Of a stretch of DNA of 64,000 bases, positions 23,920 through 31,954 are shown piece after piece. Made by a program: the position numbers and the translations under genes. The notes beneath the pieces were generated by a model that saw nothing but the letters and a program-made list of their open reading frames with translations, did no database searches and was not told the DNA's origin. Within the stretch, counting starts at the first letter, position 1. Each line of letters begins with the position of its first letter. The stretch lies in assembly GCF_009857475.1 (NCBI RefSeq), contig NZ_WWCJ01000020.1, forward strand, positions 33,758 through 97,757, given 5' to 3'. Source of the DNA: Pseudoduganella guangdongensis (GTDB taxonomy: Bacteria; Pseudomonadota; Gammaproteobacteria; Burkholderiales; Burkholderiaceae_D).

Positions 23920-23950
23920 AAGTGTCCGCGCGGACGGTGCGCGGACACTT
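23920..23950. repeat. 12-bp perfect hairpin upstream of the methyltransferase gene
   Basis: AAGTGTCCGCGC (23920-23931) is repeated inverted at 23939-23950 around a 7-nt loop. It shares nothing obvious with the neighbouring class 2 palindrome except the trinucleotide-rich GGACA. It could be an operator or another repeat family. This and the next element occupy most of the 323-bp gap between 23835 and 24157. Confidence 0.6.
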
Positions 23951-23960
23951 CCCGGACAGC

Positions 23961-24049
23961 AAAACCGGTGCCAGGTCTGTCATTCGGACACGGGCTCTGC
24001 CGCGTAGCGGCCGAGCCCGTGTCCGAATGACAGACCTGGCACCGGTTTT
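23961..24049. repeat. Class 2 palindrome with CCGGTGCCAGG-type arms
   Basis: Arms of about 37 nt (AAAACCGGTGCCAGG through GGGCTC) are perfectly complementary, with a short extra inner stem (GCCG/CGGC) after one mismatch. The arms contain the core CAGGTCTGTCATTCGGACA. It lies between divergent genes, upstream of both, so it cannot be a simple 3' terminator of either. Confidence 0.9.
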
Positions 24050-24086
24050 CCCCCAATTGTTTCAGCTTTGTACAAGCTTTACACAA

Positions 24087-24102
24087 TGGCATAAAAATTG
24101 CG
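24087..24102 (+). promoter_or_regulatory. Sigma-54 promoter of the TldD/TldE-MoxR operon
   Basis: TGGCATAAAAATTGCG has GG (24088-24089) and GC (24100-24101) separated by exactly ten bases, with the TGGCA and TTGC blocks of the RpoN consensus intact. Transcription would begin near 24113, about 45 nt before the ATG at 24158. An enhancer-binding activator would be needed; the only one in this window is the NtrC-family protein at 44378. Confidence 0.7.
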
Positions 24103-24157
24103 TACGATTGGACTCCTGCAAGCTGTCTTAGGTAAAAACGATAACCCTGGAGAGACT

Positions 24158-25792
24158 ATGGAACGACGTGCATTCCTCAACATGAGCGGCGGGGCAATGG
24201 CCGCCATGATGATGCCTTTTGGCCGCGCCATCGCGGCCGACGAGCTGATCAAGCCCGTGGAAGTGAAGTTCAAGAAGATGCTGGCTGATACCGCGCTGAC
24301 CGCGGCGACCCAGGCCGGCGCCAGCTACTGCGATGTGCGCATCGGGCGCTACCTGAACCAGTTCATCACGACCCGTGACCTGAACATCGAAAACGTCACC
24401 AATACCGAGTCCGCAGGCGTGGGCGTGCGCGTGATCGCGAACGGCGCCTACGGTTTTGCCGCGACCAGCGATATGTCGCCGGACGGCGTGGCCGGCGCGG
24501 CGCGCCAGGCGGTTGCCATCGCCAAGGCCAATTCCAAGCTGCAGGCGGCCGGCGTGCAGCTGGCGCCCACCCCTGGCGTGGGCGAAGTGTCCTGGGCCAC
24601 CCCGATCAAGAAGGATTGGCGCACCGTGCCGATCAAGGAGAAGGCGGACCTGCTGATCACCGCCAACAAGGGCGCGCTGGAATCGGGCGCTTCCTTCATC
24701 CAGTCCTTGCTGTTCCAGGTGAACCAGCAGAAGTATTTCGCTTCCACCGACGGTTCCTATATCGACCAGGACCTGCACCGCCTGTGGGTGCCGTTCTTTG
24801 CCACCGCCGTCGACAAGTCGACCGGCAAGTTCCGCGCCCGTTCGGACCTGGGCACCCCGGTCGGCATGGGCTATGAATACCTGGACGGCCGCAAGGAGGA
24901 CAAGGTCAAGGCGGCGGGCGGCGTGGCGACGCTGTACAACCGTTCCTACGACCTGATCGAGGATGCCAAGGCGGCCGGCCGTCAAGCCAAGGAGAAGCTT
25001 TCCGCCAAGTCGGTGGAGCCGGGCAAGTACGACCTGGTGCTGTCGCCGGAACATATGTGGCTGACCATCCACGAATCGGTGGGCCACCCGACCGAGCTCG
25101 ATCGCGTGCTGGGCTATGAGGCGAACTTCGCCGGCACTTCCTTTGCGACCCTGGACAAGCAGCAGTCGAAGAAATTCAAGTACGGCGCCGACCTGGTCAA
25201 CATCGAAGCCGACAAGGTGATCCTGGGTTCGCTGGGCGCGGTCGGCTACGACGACGAAGGCGTCAAGTGCAAGAAGTGGGACATCATCAAGGACGGCATC
25301 CTGGTCAACTACCAGGCCACGCGCGACCAGGCGGCGGTCATCGGCGAGAAGGAATCGCATGGCTGCTCCTACGCCGACTCCTGGAGCAATGTGCAGTTCC
25401 AGCGCATGCCGAACGTGTCCCTGAAAGCGGGCAAGAAGAAGCTGACCCCGGACGAGCTGGTGAAGGATGTCAAAAAGGGCATCTACATCGTCGGCGCCGG
25501 TTCCTTCTCGATCGACCAGCAGCGCTACAACTTCCAGTTCGGCGGCCAGCTGTTCTACGAAATCAAGGACGGCAAGATCGGCCAGATGCTGGAAGACGTG
25601 GCCTACCAGTCCAACACCCAGGAATTCTGGAATGCCTGTCATTCCATGTGCGATGAGCGCGACTGGCGTATGGGCGGTTCCTTCTTCGACGGCAAAGGTC
25701 AGCCGATGCAGGTGAGCGCGGTGTCGCACGGGTCTTCCACCACCCGTTTCAACGGCATCAATGTGATCAACACCGCCCGCAAAATCGGCTGA
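24158..25792 (+). CDS. TldD-like metalloprotease with twin-arginine signal (pair 1)
   Basis: 544 aa. The start at 24158 follows GGAGAG and gives MERRAFLNMSGG, a twin-arginine motif followed by a weakly hydrophobic stretch and an AIAA cleavage site near residue 26. The body is a TldD-family (peptidase U62/M103) protein: N-terminal SYCDVRIGRYLNQF segment and the HExxxH zinc motif HESVGH at residues 305-310. C-terminal cysteines (CHSMCDERDW) may include the third zinc ligand, which in E. coli TldD is a Cys. TldD is the catalytic half of the TldD/TldE heterodimer that trims unstructured peptides such as microcin B17 precursor and CcdA. E. coli TldD is cytoplasmic; export here is the unusual point. 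TldE follows 16 bp downstream. Confidence 0.9.
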   Translation: MERRAFLNMSGGAMAAMMMPFGRAIAADELIKPVEVKFKKMLADTALTAATQAGASYCDVRIGRYLNQFITTRDLNIENVTNTESAGVGVRVIANGAYGFAATSDMSPDGVAGAARQAVAIAKANSKLQAAGVQLAPTPGVGEVSWATPIKKDWRTVPIKEKADLLITANKGALESGASFIQSLLFQVNQQKYFASTDGSYIDQDLHRLWVPFFATAVDKSTGKFRARSDLGTPVGMGYEYLDGRKEDKVKAAGGVATLYNRSYDLIEDAKAAGRQAKEKLSAKSVEPGKYDLVLSPEHMWLTIHESVGHPTELDRVLGYEANFAGTSFATLDKQQSKKFKYGADLVNIEADKVILGSLGAVGYDDEGVKCKKWDIIKDGILVNYQATRDQAAVIGEKESHGCSYADSWSNVQFQRMPNVSLKAGKKKLTPDELVKDVKKGIYIVGAGSFSIDQQRYNFQFGGQLFYEIKDGKIGQMLEDVAYQSNTQEFWNACHSMCDERDWRMGGSFFDGKGQPMQVSAVSHGSSTTRFNGINVINTARKIG

Positions 25793-25808
25793 TCCCGGAG
25801 GATAAGGA

Positions 25809-27146
25809 ATGAAGATCCTGAACCAGGAAGAAACCAAGCGCATTGCCGACAAGGTGCTGTCGCTGAGCAAAGCCGATGAATGCATCGTCACTATCAACGG
25901 CGCGCGCACCGGCAATATCCGCTATGCGCGCAACGCAGTGTCGACCGCCGGGCTGGTGGAGAACACCCAGCTGACGGTGTCGGTCGCCTTCGGCAAGAAG
26001 CAGGGCACGGCGGTCATCAATGAGTTCGACGACAAGTCGCTGGCCAAGGCCGTGCAGCGCGCCGAGGAGCTGGCCAAGCTGGCGCCGGAAAATCCGGAGT
26101 TCATGCCGACTCCGGACAAGCAGGCGTTCAAGGCGTCCACCACCTTCAGCAAGTCGACCGACGCCATCGATCCTGAGTACCGCGCGCAGGTGGCGGCCTA
26201 CAGCATCGAGGCGTGCAAGAAGAAGGGTCTGGTGGCTGCAGGCTTCTTCACCGACCAGTCGTCGTTTGAAACCGTGGCCAACTCGCGCGGCGTGTTCGGC
26301 CACCAGGCGCAGACCGGCATCGACTTCACCTGCACCGTGCGCACCGAAGACGGGCGCGGCTCGGGCTGGGTGCGGCGCGATGCGCAGGACGTGACGCGCT
26401 TCGATCCGCGCGCCGCGGCGGAAGTGGCGATGGAGAAGGCGATCCGCTCGGCGGAGGCGAAGGCGCTGGAGCCGGGCCGCTATACCGTGATCCTGGAGCC
26501 GGCGGCGACGTCGGACCTGCTGGCGTACATGTTCAACAGCTTCGACGCGCGTTCGGCCGACGAGGGCCGCAGCTTCCTGGCCAAGAAGGGCGGCGGCAAC
26601 CGCATGGGCGAGAAGCTGTTCGACGAGCAGGTGAACGTGTGGGCCGATCCGTGGGACAAGGATATTCCCGTGCTGCCGTGGGATAACCAGACCTTGCTGG
26701 CGCGCGAGCGCATGGACATCATCAAGAACGGCAAAATCGCCTCCCTGGGCTATTCGCCGTTCTGGGGCAAGAAGCAGGGCCAGCGCGCGATCGGCACGCC
26801 GGGCAATATCATCATGGCGGGCGGCTCCAAGTCGACCGAGGAGATGATTGCTTCGACCAAGAAGGGCATCCTGGTGACGCGCACCTGGTATATCCGCATG
26901 GTGGATCCGCAAACGGTGCTGCTGACCGGGCTGACGCGCGATGGCACCTTCTATATCGAGAACGGCAAGATCAAGCATCCGGTGAAGAACTTCCGCTTCA
27001 ATGAGTCGCCGGTGACGATGTTGAACAATATCGAGGAGCTGGGCCGTCCGGAAGTGCTGGCGGGCGATGAGTCGCAGTTCCAGCTGTTGATTCCGGCGAT
27101 GAAGGTGAGGGACTTTAACTTCACCTCCTTGTCGGACGCTGTTTAA
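25809..27146 (+). CDS. TldE/PmbA-like partner subunit (pair 1)
   Basis: 445 aa with GGAGGATAAGGA before the ATG. It belongs to the TldE/PmbA half of the family: N-terminal SKADECIVTINGARTGNIRYA and C-terminal TSLSDAV ending shared with pair 2. It has no HExxxH motif and no signal peptide, as expected of the non-catalytic subunit. If its partner is exported by the Tat route, this subunit could travel as a folded hitchhiker; otherwise the pair would be split between compartments. It is followed by a 120-bp gap holding a double hairpin before the second TldD gene. Confidence 0.9.
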   Translation: MKILNQEETKRIADKVLSLSKADECIVTINGARTGNIRYARNAVSTAGLVENTQLTVSVAFGKKQGTAVINEFDDKSLAKAVQRAEELAKLAPENPEFMPTPDKQAFKASTTFSKSTDAIDPEYRAQVAAYSIEACKKKGLVAAGFFTDQSSFETVANSRGVFGHQAQTGIDFTCTVRTEDGRGSGWVRRDAQDVTRFDPRAAAEVAMEKAIRSAEAKALEPGRYTVILEPAATSDLLAYMFNSFDARSADEGRSFLAKKGGGNRMGEKLFDEQVNVWADPWDKDIPVLPWDNQTLLARERMDIIKNGKIASLGYSPFWGKKQGQRAIGTPGNIIMAGGSKSTEEMIASTKKGILVTRTWYIRMVDPQTVLLTGLTRDGTFYIENGKIKHPVKNFRFNESPVTMLNNIEELGRPEVLAGDESQFQLLIPAMKVRDFNFTSLSDAV

Positions 27147-27249
27147 ACCGGTACTGCGGTGCCTGACCCGCAGGGTCAGGCACCCGGTCCGCGACCGCCG
27201 CGTCATCAAGGTGTCAGACCCTGCGGGTCTGACACCGGGTTACCGGTTT
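27145..27249. repeat. Double-hairpin element between the TldD/TldE pairs
   Basis: Outer arms AAACCGGTA and TACCGGTTT enclose two perfect 12-bp hairpins with 3-nt loops: GGTGCCTGACCC (27158-27184) and GGTGTCAGACCC (27210-27236). The design resembles a paired REP element (BIME/REPIN). It begins within the last codon or stop of the upstream gene and ends 8 bp before the Shine-Dalgarno of the next, so it sits inside the operon and may reduce read-through or protect the upstream message. Confidence 0.85.
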
Positions 27250-27266
27250 TAGTTTTTGGAGTAATT

Positions 27267-28904
27267 GTGGAACGCAGATCCTTCCTGAAAGTCGCCGCCG
27301 CAACCGGCGGTACCATGCTGGTCCCCGTCTTCGGTAACGCCATTGCCGCCGAAGACTTGATGAGCCCCATGGCGCGCAAGTTCAAAAAAGAGCTGGCCGA
27401 CGCCGCCCTGAACGCCGCCACCAAGGCCGGCGCCAGCTATTGCGACGTGCGCATCGGCCGCTACCTGAACCAGTTCGTTACCACCCGCGACACGCGCGTG
27501 GAAAACATCGTCAACACCGAGTCGACCGGCGTCGGCGTGCGCGTGATCGCCAACGGCGCTTACGGCTTCGCCGCCACCAATGCGCTGACCGTGGACGCCG
27601 TGGCCGATGCCGCGCGCCAGGCGGTTGCCATCGCGCGCGCCAACGCCCGCCTGCAAACCGCGCCGGTGCAACTGGCGCCGGTGAAGGGCGTGGGCGAAGT
27701 GGCGTGGCAGACGCCTTTCAAGAAGGACTGGCGCACCGTGCCGGTCAAGGAGAAGGCCGACCTGCTGCTGGCCGCCAACAAGGCCGGCCTGGACGCGGGC
27801 GCCTCCTTCATGACCTCCAGCCTGTTCCAGGTCAACCAGCAGAAGTACTTCGCCTCCACCGACGGCTCCTACATCGACCAGGATGTGCACCGCCTGTGGT
27901 CGCCGTTCACCGCCACCGCGGTGGACAAGGCGACCGGCAAGTTCCGCACGCGCGACGGCCTGTCCTCGCCGGCCGGCATGGGCTTTGAGTTCTTCGACGC
28001 CAAACCGGAGCACAAGGTGCGCGCGGCGGGCGGCGTGACCCAGCTCTATAACGGCGGCTACGACATCATCGAAGATGCGCGCGCGGCCGGCAAGCAGGCG
28101 CGCGAAAAGCTCTCGGCCAAATCGGTCGAACCGGGCAAATACGACCTGGTGCTGAGCCCGGAACACCTGTTCCTGACCATCCACGAAAACGTCGGCCACG
28201 CCACGGAGCTGGACCGCGTGCTGGGCTATGAAGCCAACTACGCCGGCACCTCCTTCGCCACGCTGGACAAATGGAAGGGCAAGAACTTCAAGTACGGCGC
28301 CGACAACGTCAACTTCTTCGCCGACAAGACCACCCCGGGTTCGCTCGGCAATGTGGGCTACGACGACGAGGGCGTCGCATCCAAGAAGTGGGACATCATC
28401 CGCAACGGCATCCTGGTCAACTACCAGGCCACGCGCGACCAGGCCCACATCATCGGCGAGAAGGAGTCGCACGGCTGCTCGTATGCCGACTCCTGGAGCA
28501 GCGTGCAGTTCCAGCGCATGCCGAACATCTCGCTGGAGGCTGGGAAGAAGACCCTGTCGCCGGACGATATGGTGAAGGACGTGAAGAAGGGCATCTACAT
28601 CCTGGGCCGCGGCTCCTACTCGATCGACCAGCAGCGCTACAACTTCCAGTTCGGCGGCCAGCTGTTCTACGAAATCAAGGACGGCAAAGTGGGCCAGATG
28701 CTGAACGACGTGGCCTACCAGTCGAACACCCAGGAGTTCTGGAACTCCTGCTCCGCGATCTGCGACCAGAAAGACTGGCGCATGGGCGGCTCCTTCTTCG
28801 ACGGCAAAGGCCAGCCTAGCCAGGTCAGCGCCGTTTCGCACGGTTCCTCGACCACCCGCTTTAACGCTATCAATGTGATCAACACTGCCCGCAAGATTGA
28901 TTAA
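27267..28904 (+). CDS. TldD-like metalloprotease with twin-arginine signal (pair 2)
   Basis: 545 aa from a GTG at 27267 placed 5 nt after GGAG; the open frame extends upstream only through repeat sequence. It begins with ERRSFLKVAAATGG, a near-consensus Tat motif (RRxFLK), with a likely AIAA cleavage site. The zinc motif is HENVGH at residues 306-311, and the C-terminal Cys pair (CSAICDQKDW) is conserved with pair 1. Sequence similarity to the first TldD is high over the full length, so the pairs look like a tandem duplication that has since diverged. Retention of both catalytic motifs implies that both are active, perhaps on different peptides. Confidence 0.9.
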   Translation: MERRSFLKVAAATGGTMLVPVFGNAIAAEDLMSPMARKFKKELADAALNAATKAGASYCDVRIGRYLNQFVTTRDTRVENIVNTESTGVGVRVIANGAYGFAATNALTVDAVADAARQAVAIARANARLQTAPVQLAPVKGVGEVAWQTPFKKDWRTVPVKEKADLLLAANKAGLDAGASFMTSSLFQVNQQKYFASTDGSYIDQDVHRLWSPFTATAVDKATGKFRTRDGLSSPAGMGFEFFDAKPEHKVRAAGGVTQLYNGGYDIIEDARAAGKQAREKLSAKSVEPGKYDLVLSPEHLFLTIHENVGHATELDRVLGYEANYAGTSFATLDKWKGKNFKYGADNVNFFADKTTPGSLGNVGYDDEGVASKKWDIIRNGILVNYQATRDQAHIIGEKESHGCSYADSWSSVQFQRMPNISLEAGKKTLSPDDMVKDVKKGIYILGRGSYSIDQQRYNFQFGGQLFYEIKDGKVGQMLNDVAYQSNTQEFWNSCSAICDQKDWRMGGSFFDGKGQPSQVSAVSHGSSTTRFNAINVINTARKID

Positions 28905-28913
28905 GGACGCGAC

Positions 28914-30248
28914 ATGAAACTCTTGAGCAAAGACGAAGCAAAAAGCATCTGCGACAAAGTGATGGCCATGTCCAAGGCCGATGAGTGCCGCATCAACTTG
29001 GGCGGCAGCCGCAAAGGCAATGTGCGCTACGCGAACAACAGCGTGTCCACCGCCGGCCAGGTGGAGGACACCACCCTGGTGGTGAGCGTCGCTTTCGGCA
29101 AGAAGCAGGGCTCGGCCACCTGCAACCAGTTCGACGCCAAGTCGCTGGAAGCCGCCGTGCGCCGCGCCGAGGAAATCGCGCGCCTGGCGCCAGAGAATCC
29201 GGAGTTCATGCCGGCCGTGGGCAAGCAGGATTTCAAGGCGACCAACACCTTCAGCCGCAATTCGGATGCATTCAACCCGGATTTTCGCGCCGACGTCGCG
29301 TTCGCCAGCATCGAGGCGGCCAAGAAGGCCGGCCTGCAGGCGGCGGGCTTCTTTAACGACAGCGTGGGCTTTGACTGCATCGCCAACTCGAACGGCGTGT
29401 TCGGCTACCAGGAACTGGCGGGCCTGAACTTCACCGTGACCACCCGCACTAACGACGGCAAGGGTTCGGGCTGGGTGAGCCGCGCTGCCTACGATCCGAA
29501 GTCGTTCGACCCGCGCGCCGCTTCCGATATCGCGATTGAAAAAGCCCTGCGTTCGGTCGATGCCAAGGCGCTGGAGCCGGGCCGCTACACCGTGGTGATG
29601 GAGCCGGCTGCCACCAACGACCTGCTGAACTTCATGTTCAACGCTTTCGACGCGCGCTCTGCAGATGAGGGCCGCAGCTTCCTGTCCAAGAAGGGCGGGG
29701 CGAACCGCCTGGGCGACAAGCTGTTCGACGAGCAGGTGAACGTCTGGACCGATCCGTGGGATGCCAACGCGCCGGTGCTGCCGTGGGACCAGGGGTCGAT
29801 GCAGGCGCGCGCGCGCCGCGACCTGATCAAGGGCGGCGTGATCACTTCGCTGGATTACAACCGTTATTGGGCGCAGAAGCAAGGCAAGGTTGCCACGCCG
29901 CCGGCGGGCAATATCATCATGGCGGGCGGCTCGCGTTCGACCGAGGAGCTGATTGCTTCGACCAAGAAGGGCATCCTGGTGACGCGCACCTGGTATATCC
30001 GCATGGTGGATCCGCAGTCGGTGGCGCTGACCGGGCTGACGCGCGATGGCACCTTCTATATCGAGAACGGCAAGGTGAAGCATCCGGTGAAGAACTTCCG
30101 CTTCAATGACAGCCCGGTGTCGATGCTGAACAATATCGATGAACTGGGGCGTCCGGTGCTGATCGGCGATACCGATGCGCGCAAGCTGATGATTCCTGCG
30201 ATGAAGGTGCGGGACTTTAACTTTACTTCGCTGTCGGATGCGGTTTAA
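28914..30248 (+). CDS. TldE/PmbA-like partner subunit (pair 2)
   Basis: 444 aa, 9 bp after the second TldD. It matches pair 1 TldE throughout (SKADECRINLGGSRKGNVRYA; VRDFNFTSLSDAV at the end) and likewise lacks a zinc motif and signal peptide. Conserved synteny of D-E-D-E order supports two dedicated heterodimers. It is followed by a short imperfect hairpin of the GGGGTCAGACCC type (30260) and 70 bp later by the DUF4159 gene. Confidence 0.9.
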   Translation: MKLLSKDEAKSICDKVMAMSKADECRINLGGSRKGNVRYANNSVSTAGQVEDTTLVVSVAFGKKQGSATCNQFDAKSLEAAVRRAEEIARLAPENPEFMPAVGKQDFKATNTFSRNSDAFNPDFRADVAFASIEAAKKAGLQAAGFFNDSVGFDCIANSNGVFGYQELAGLNFTVTTRTNDGKGSGWVSRAAYDPKSFDPRAASDIAIEKALRSVDAKALEPGRYTVVMEPAATNDLLNFMFNAFDARSADEGRSFLSKKGGANRLGDKLFDEQVNVWTDPWDANAPVLPWDQGSMQARARRDLIKGGVITSLDYNRYWAQKQGKVATPPAGNIIMAGGSRSTEELIASTKKGILVTRTWYIRMVDPQSVALTGLTRDGTFYIENGKVKHPVKNFRFNDSPVSMLNNIDELGRPVLIGDTDARKLMIPAMKVRDFNFTSLSDAV

Positions 30249-30259
30249 ACCCGGAAAAG

Positions 30260-30287
30260 CGGGGTCAGACCCGAGGGTCGGACCCCG
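30260..30287. repeat. Imperfect GGGGTCAGACCC hairpin in the operon
   Basis: A 13-bp stem with one A-G mismatch (CGGGGTC to GACCCCG) surrounds a 2-nt loop, between the second TldE gene and DUF4159. It is related in sequence to the 27210 hairpin. Confidence 0.7.
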
Positions 30288-30318
30288 TCCGCGCAGCCTG
30301 CATTGGCAGGGTTAAGAA

Positions 30319-30939
30319 ATGCCAGCTTACGACTTCTACTTCACGCGCCTGACCTACGAATCGGGCGACTGGGACGTGGACATCCGCATGCCAAGCAACG
30401 TGCTCAACTCGCTGGTCGAATACACGACCCTGAAAGTTGACCCCGTCGAGCGCATCGTGGCCCTGTCCGACCCGAAGATGCTGGAGGCGCCGTTCTGCTA
30501 CCTGGCCGGCCACAAGCTGGTGCAATTCACCGCGGCGGAACGCAAAAACTTCGAGCGCTACGTGAAGGGCGGCGGCTTCGTCTTTGTCGACGACTGCAAC
30601 CACGACATCGACGGCCTGTTCGCGAAATCGTTCGAGGCGGAAGTGGCGAAGATCTTCGGCGCCAAGGCGCTGCGCAAGATCCCCAACAACCACCCGCTGT
30701 ATTCGGCCTTCTTCAAGTTCGACGGCCCGCCGAATACCTCGATGGAGTTGAACGGCTGGGGCGACGACCTGGTGCACGACTACCTGAAAGCCGTTGAATT
30801 CAACGGCCGCATCAGGCTTTTGTATAGCAATAAGGACTATGGCTGCGAGTGGGACTATGACTTCCGCAACAAGCGCTGGCTGGCAATCGACAACACGCGC
30901 TTCGCAGTCAATATCATTCAATACGCGTTGGGAGCATGA
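30319..30939 (+). CDS. DUF4159 protein
   Basis: 206 aa, no signal peptide or membrane segment. The sequence fits DUF4159 as a stand-alone domain: FTRLTYESGDWDVD, YLAGHKLVQFTAAERKNFERYVKGGGFVFVDDC and a C-terminal RWLAIDNTRFAVNIIQYALG. The fold resembles class I glutamine amidotransferase-like domains, and DUF4159 is elsewhere fused to the C-terminus of BatA-type membrane proteins in MoxR loci. Here it is a separate soluble protein. Its stop overlaps the MoxR start by 4 nt, indicating coupled synthesis. Function is unknown; a scaffold or ligand-sensing role is a guess. Confidence 0.85.
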   Translation: MPAYDFYFTRLTYESGDWDVDIRMPSNVLNSLVEYTTLKVDPVERIVALSDPKMLEAPFCYLAGHKLVQFTAAERKNFERYVKGGGFVFVDDCNHDIDGLFAKSFEAEVAKIFGAKALRKIPNNHPLYSAFFKFDGPPNTSMELNGWGDDLVHDYLKAVEFNGRIRLLYSNKDYGCEWDYDFRNKRWLAIDNTRFAVNIIQYALGA

Positions 30940-31937
30940 CCGTGGCTGAAAGCGGCTGGAGCGAGAACGAAATCGGCGTATTGCACGCCAAGGTGAAGGC
31001 CCTGAAGGCCAGCATGGGTAAGGTTATCATCGGCCAGGAAGAGGTGATCGAATCGCTGATCATCTGCCTGCTGGCCGGCGGCCACGCGCTGGTGGAAGGC
31101 GTGCCGGGCCTGGGCAAGACCCTGCTGGTCAAGTCGCTGGCGCAGGCCACCGACATGGAGTTCCGCCGCGTGCAGTTCACGCCGGACCTGATGCCGTCCG
31201 ATATCGTCGGCACTGAGATCCTGGAAGAAGACCACGCCACCAAAAAGCGCGAGTTCCGCTTCCAGCAAGGCCCAGTGTTCACGCAAGTGCTGCTGGCGGA
31301 CGAGATCAACCGCGCGCCGCCGAAGACGCAGTCGGCCCTGCTGGAGGCGATGCAGGAGCGCTCGGTGACCTTCGCCGGCCAGACGCACAAGCTGCCGCGT
31401 CCCTTCTTCGTGCTGGCGACGCAGAACCCGATCGAGCAGGCCGGCACCTATCCGCTGCCGGAAGCGCAGCTGGACCGCTTCCTGCTGCATATCGACGTCG
31501 GCTACCCGAGCGAGGACGAGGAAATCGCCATGGTCTCGGCCACCACCCACGCCGGCCTGAAAGACGCCGAGCCGGCGATGGACGTGGAATCGCTGCTGCG
31601 CCTGCAGGCCCTGGTGCGCGATATCGAAATCGGCGAGCACCTGCTGCGCTATGCGACGCGCCTGGTGCGCGCCACCCGTCCGCGCGAGACGACCGTGGAG
31701 GCGGTGAAGAAGCACGTCGGCTGGGGCGCCGGACCGCGCGCAGGGCAGGCGCTGGTGCTGGCATCCAAGGCGCGCGCCCTGATGCAGGGCCGCCTGGCCG
31801 TGACGCGCGAGGATATCGGCCACATGCTGCTGCCGGTGCTGGCGCACCGCGTGCTGCGCAACTTCGAGGCGGAGGCGGACGGCATTGCCATCGCCGACAT
31901 CCTGGCCGCGCTGCGCGACGCCATCAAGCCTGAATAA
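30936..31937 (+). CDS. MoxR family AAA+ ATPase
   Basis: 333 aa. Walker A is GVPGLGKTLL (about residues 55-64), Walker B LLADEINRAPPKTQ (about 118-131), with sensor 1 ATQNP and an arginine-rich lid near the C-terminus. MoxR ATPases remodel or insert cofactors into protein complexes, usually with a vWA partner. The adjacent DUF58 gene supplies the vWA-like partner and the next genes supply membrane proteins. It overlaps the DUF4159 gene by 4 nt and is followed 17 bp later by DUF58. Confidence 0.95.
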   Translation: MTVAESGWSENEIGVLHAKVKALKASMGKVIIGQEEVIESLIICLLAGGHALVEGVPGLGKTLLVKSLAQATDMEFRRVQFTPDLMPSDIVGTEILEEDHATKKREFRFQQGPVFTQVLLADEINRAPPKTQSALLEAMQERSVTFAGQTHKLPRPFFVLATQNPIEQAGTYPLPEAQLDRFLLHIDVGYPSEDEEIAMVSATTHAGLKDAEPAMDVESLLRLQALVRDIEIGEHLLRYATRLVRATRPRETTVEAVKKHVGWGAGPRAGQALVLASKARALMQGRLAVTREDIGHMLLPVLAHRVLRNFEAEADGIAIADILAALRDAIKPE

Positions 31938-31954
31938 TCCCGGTCGACCGAGCA

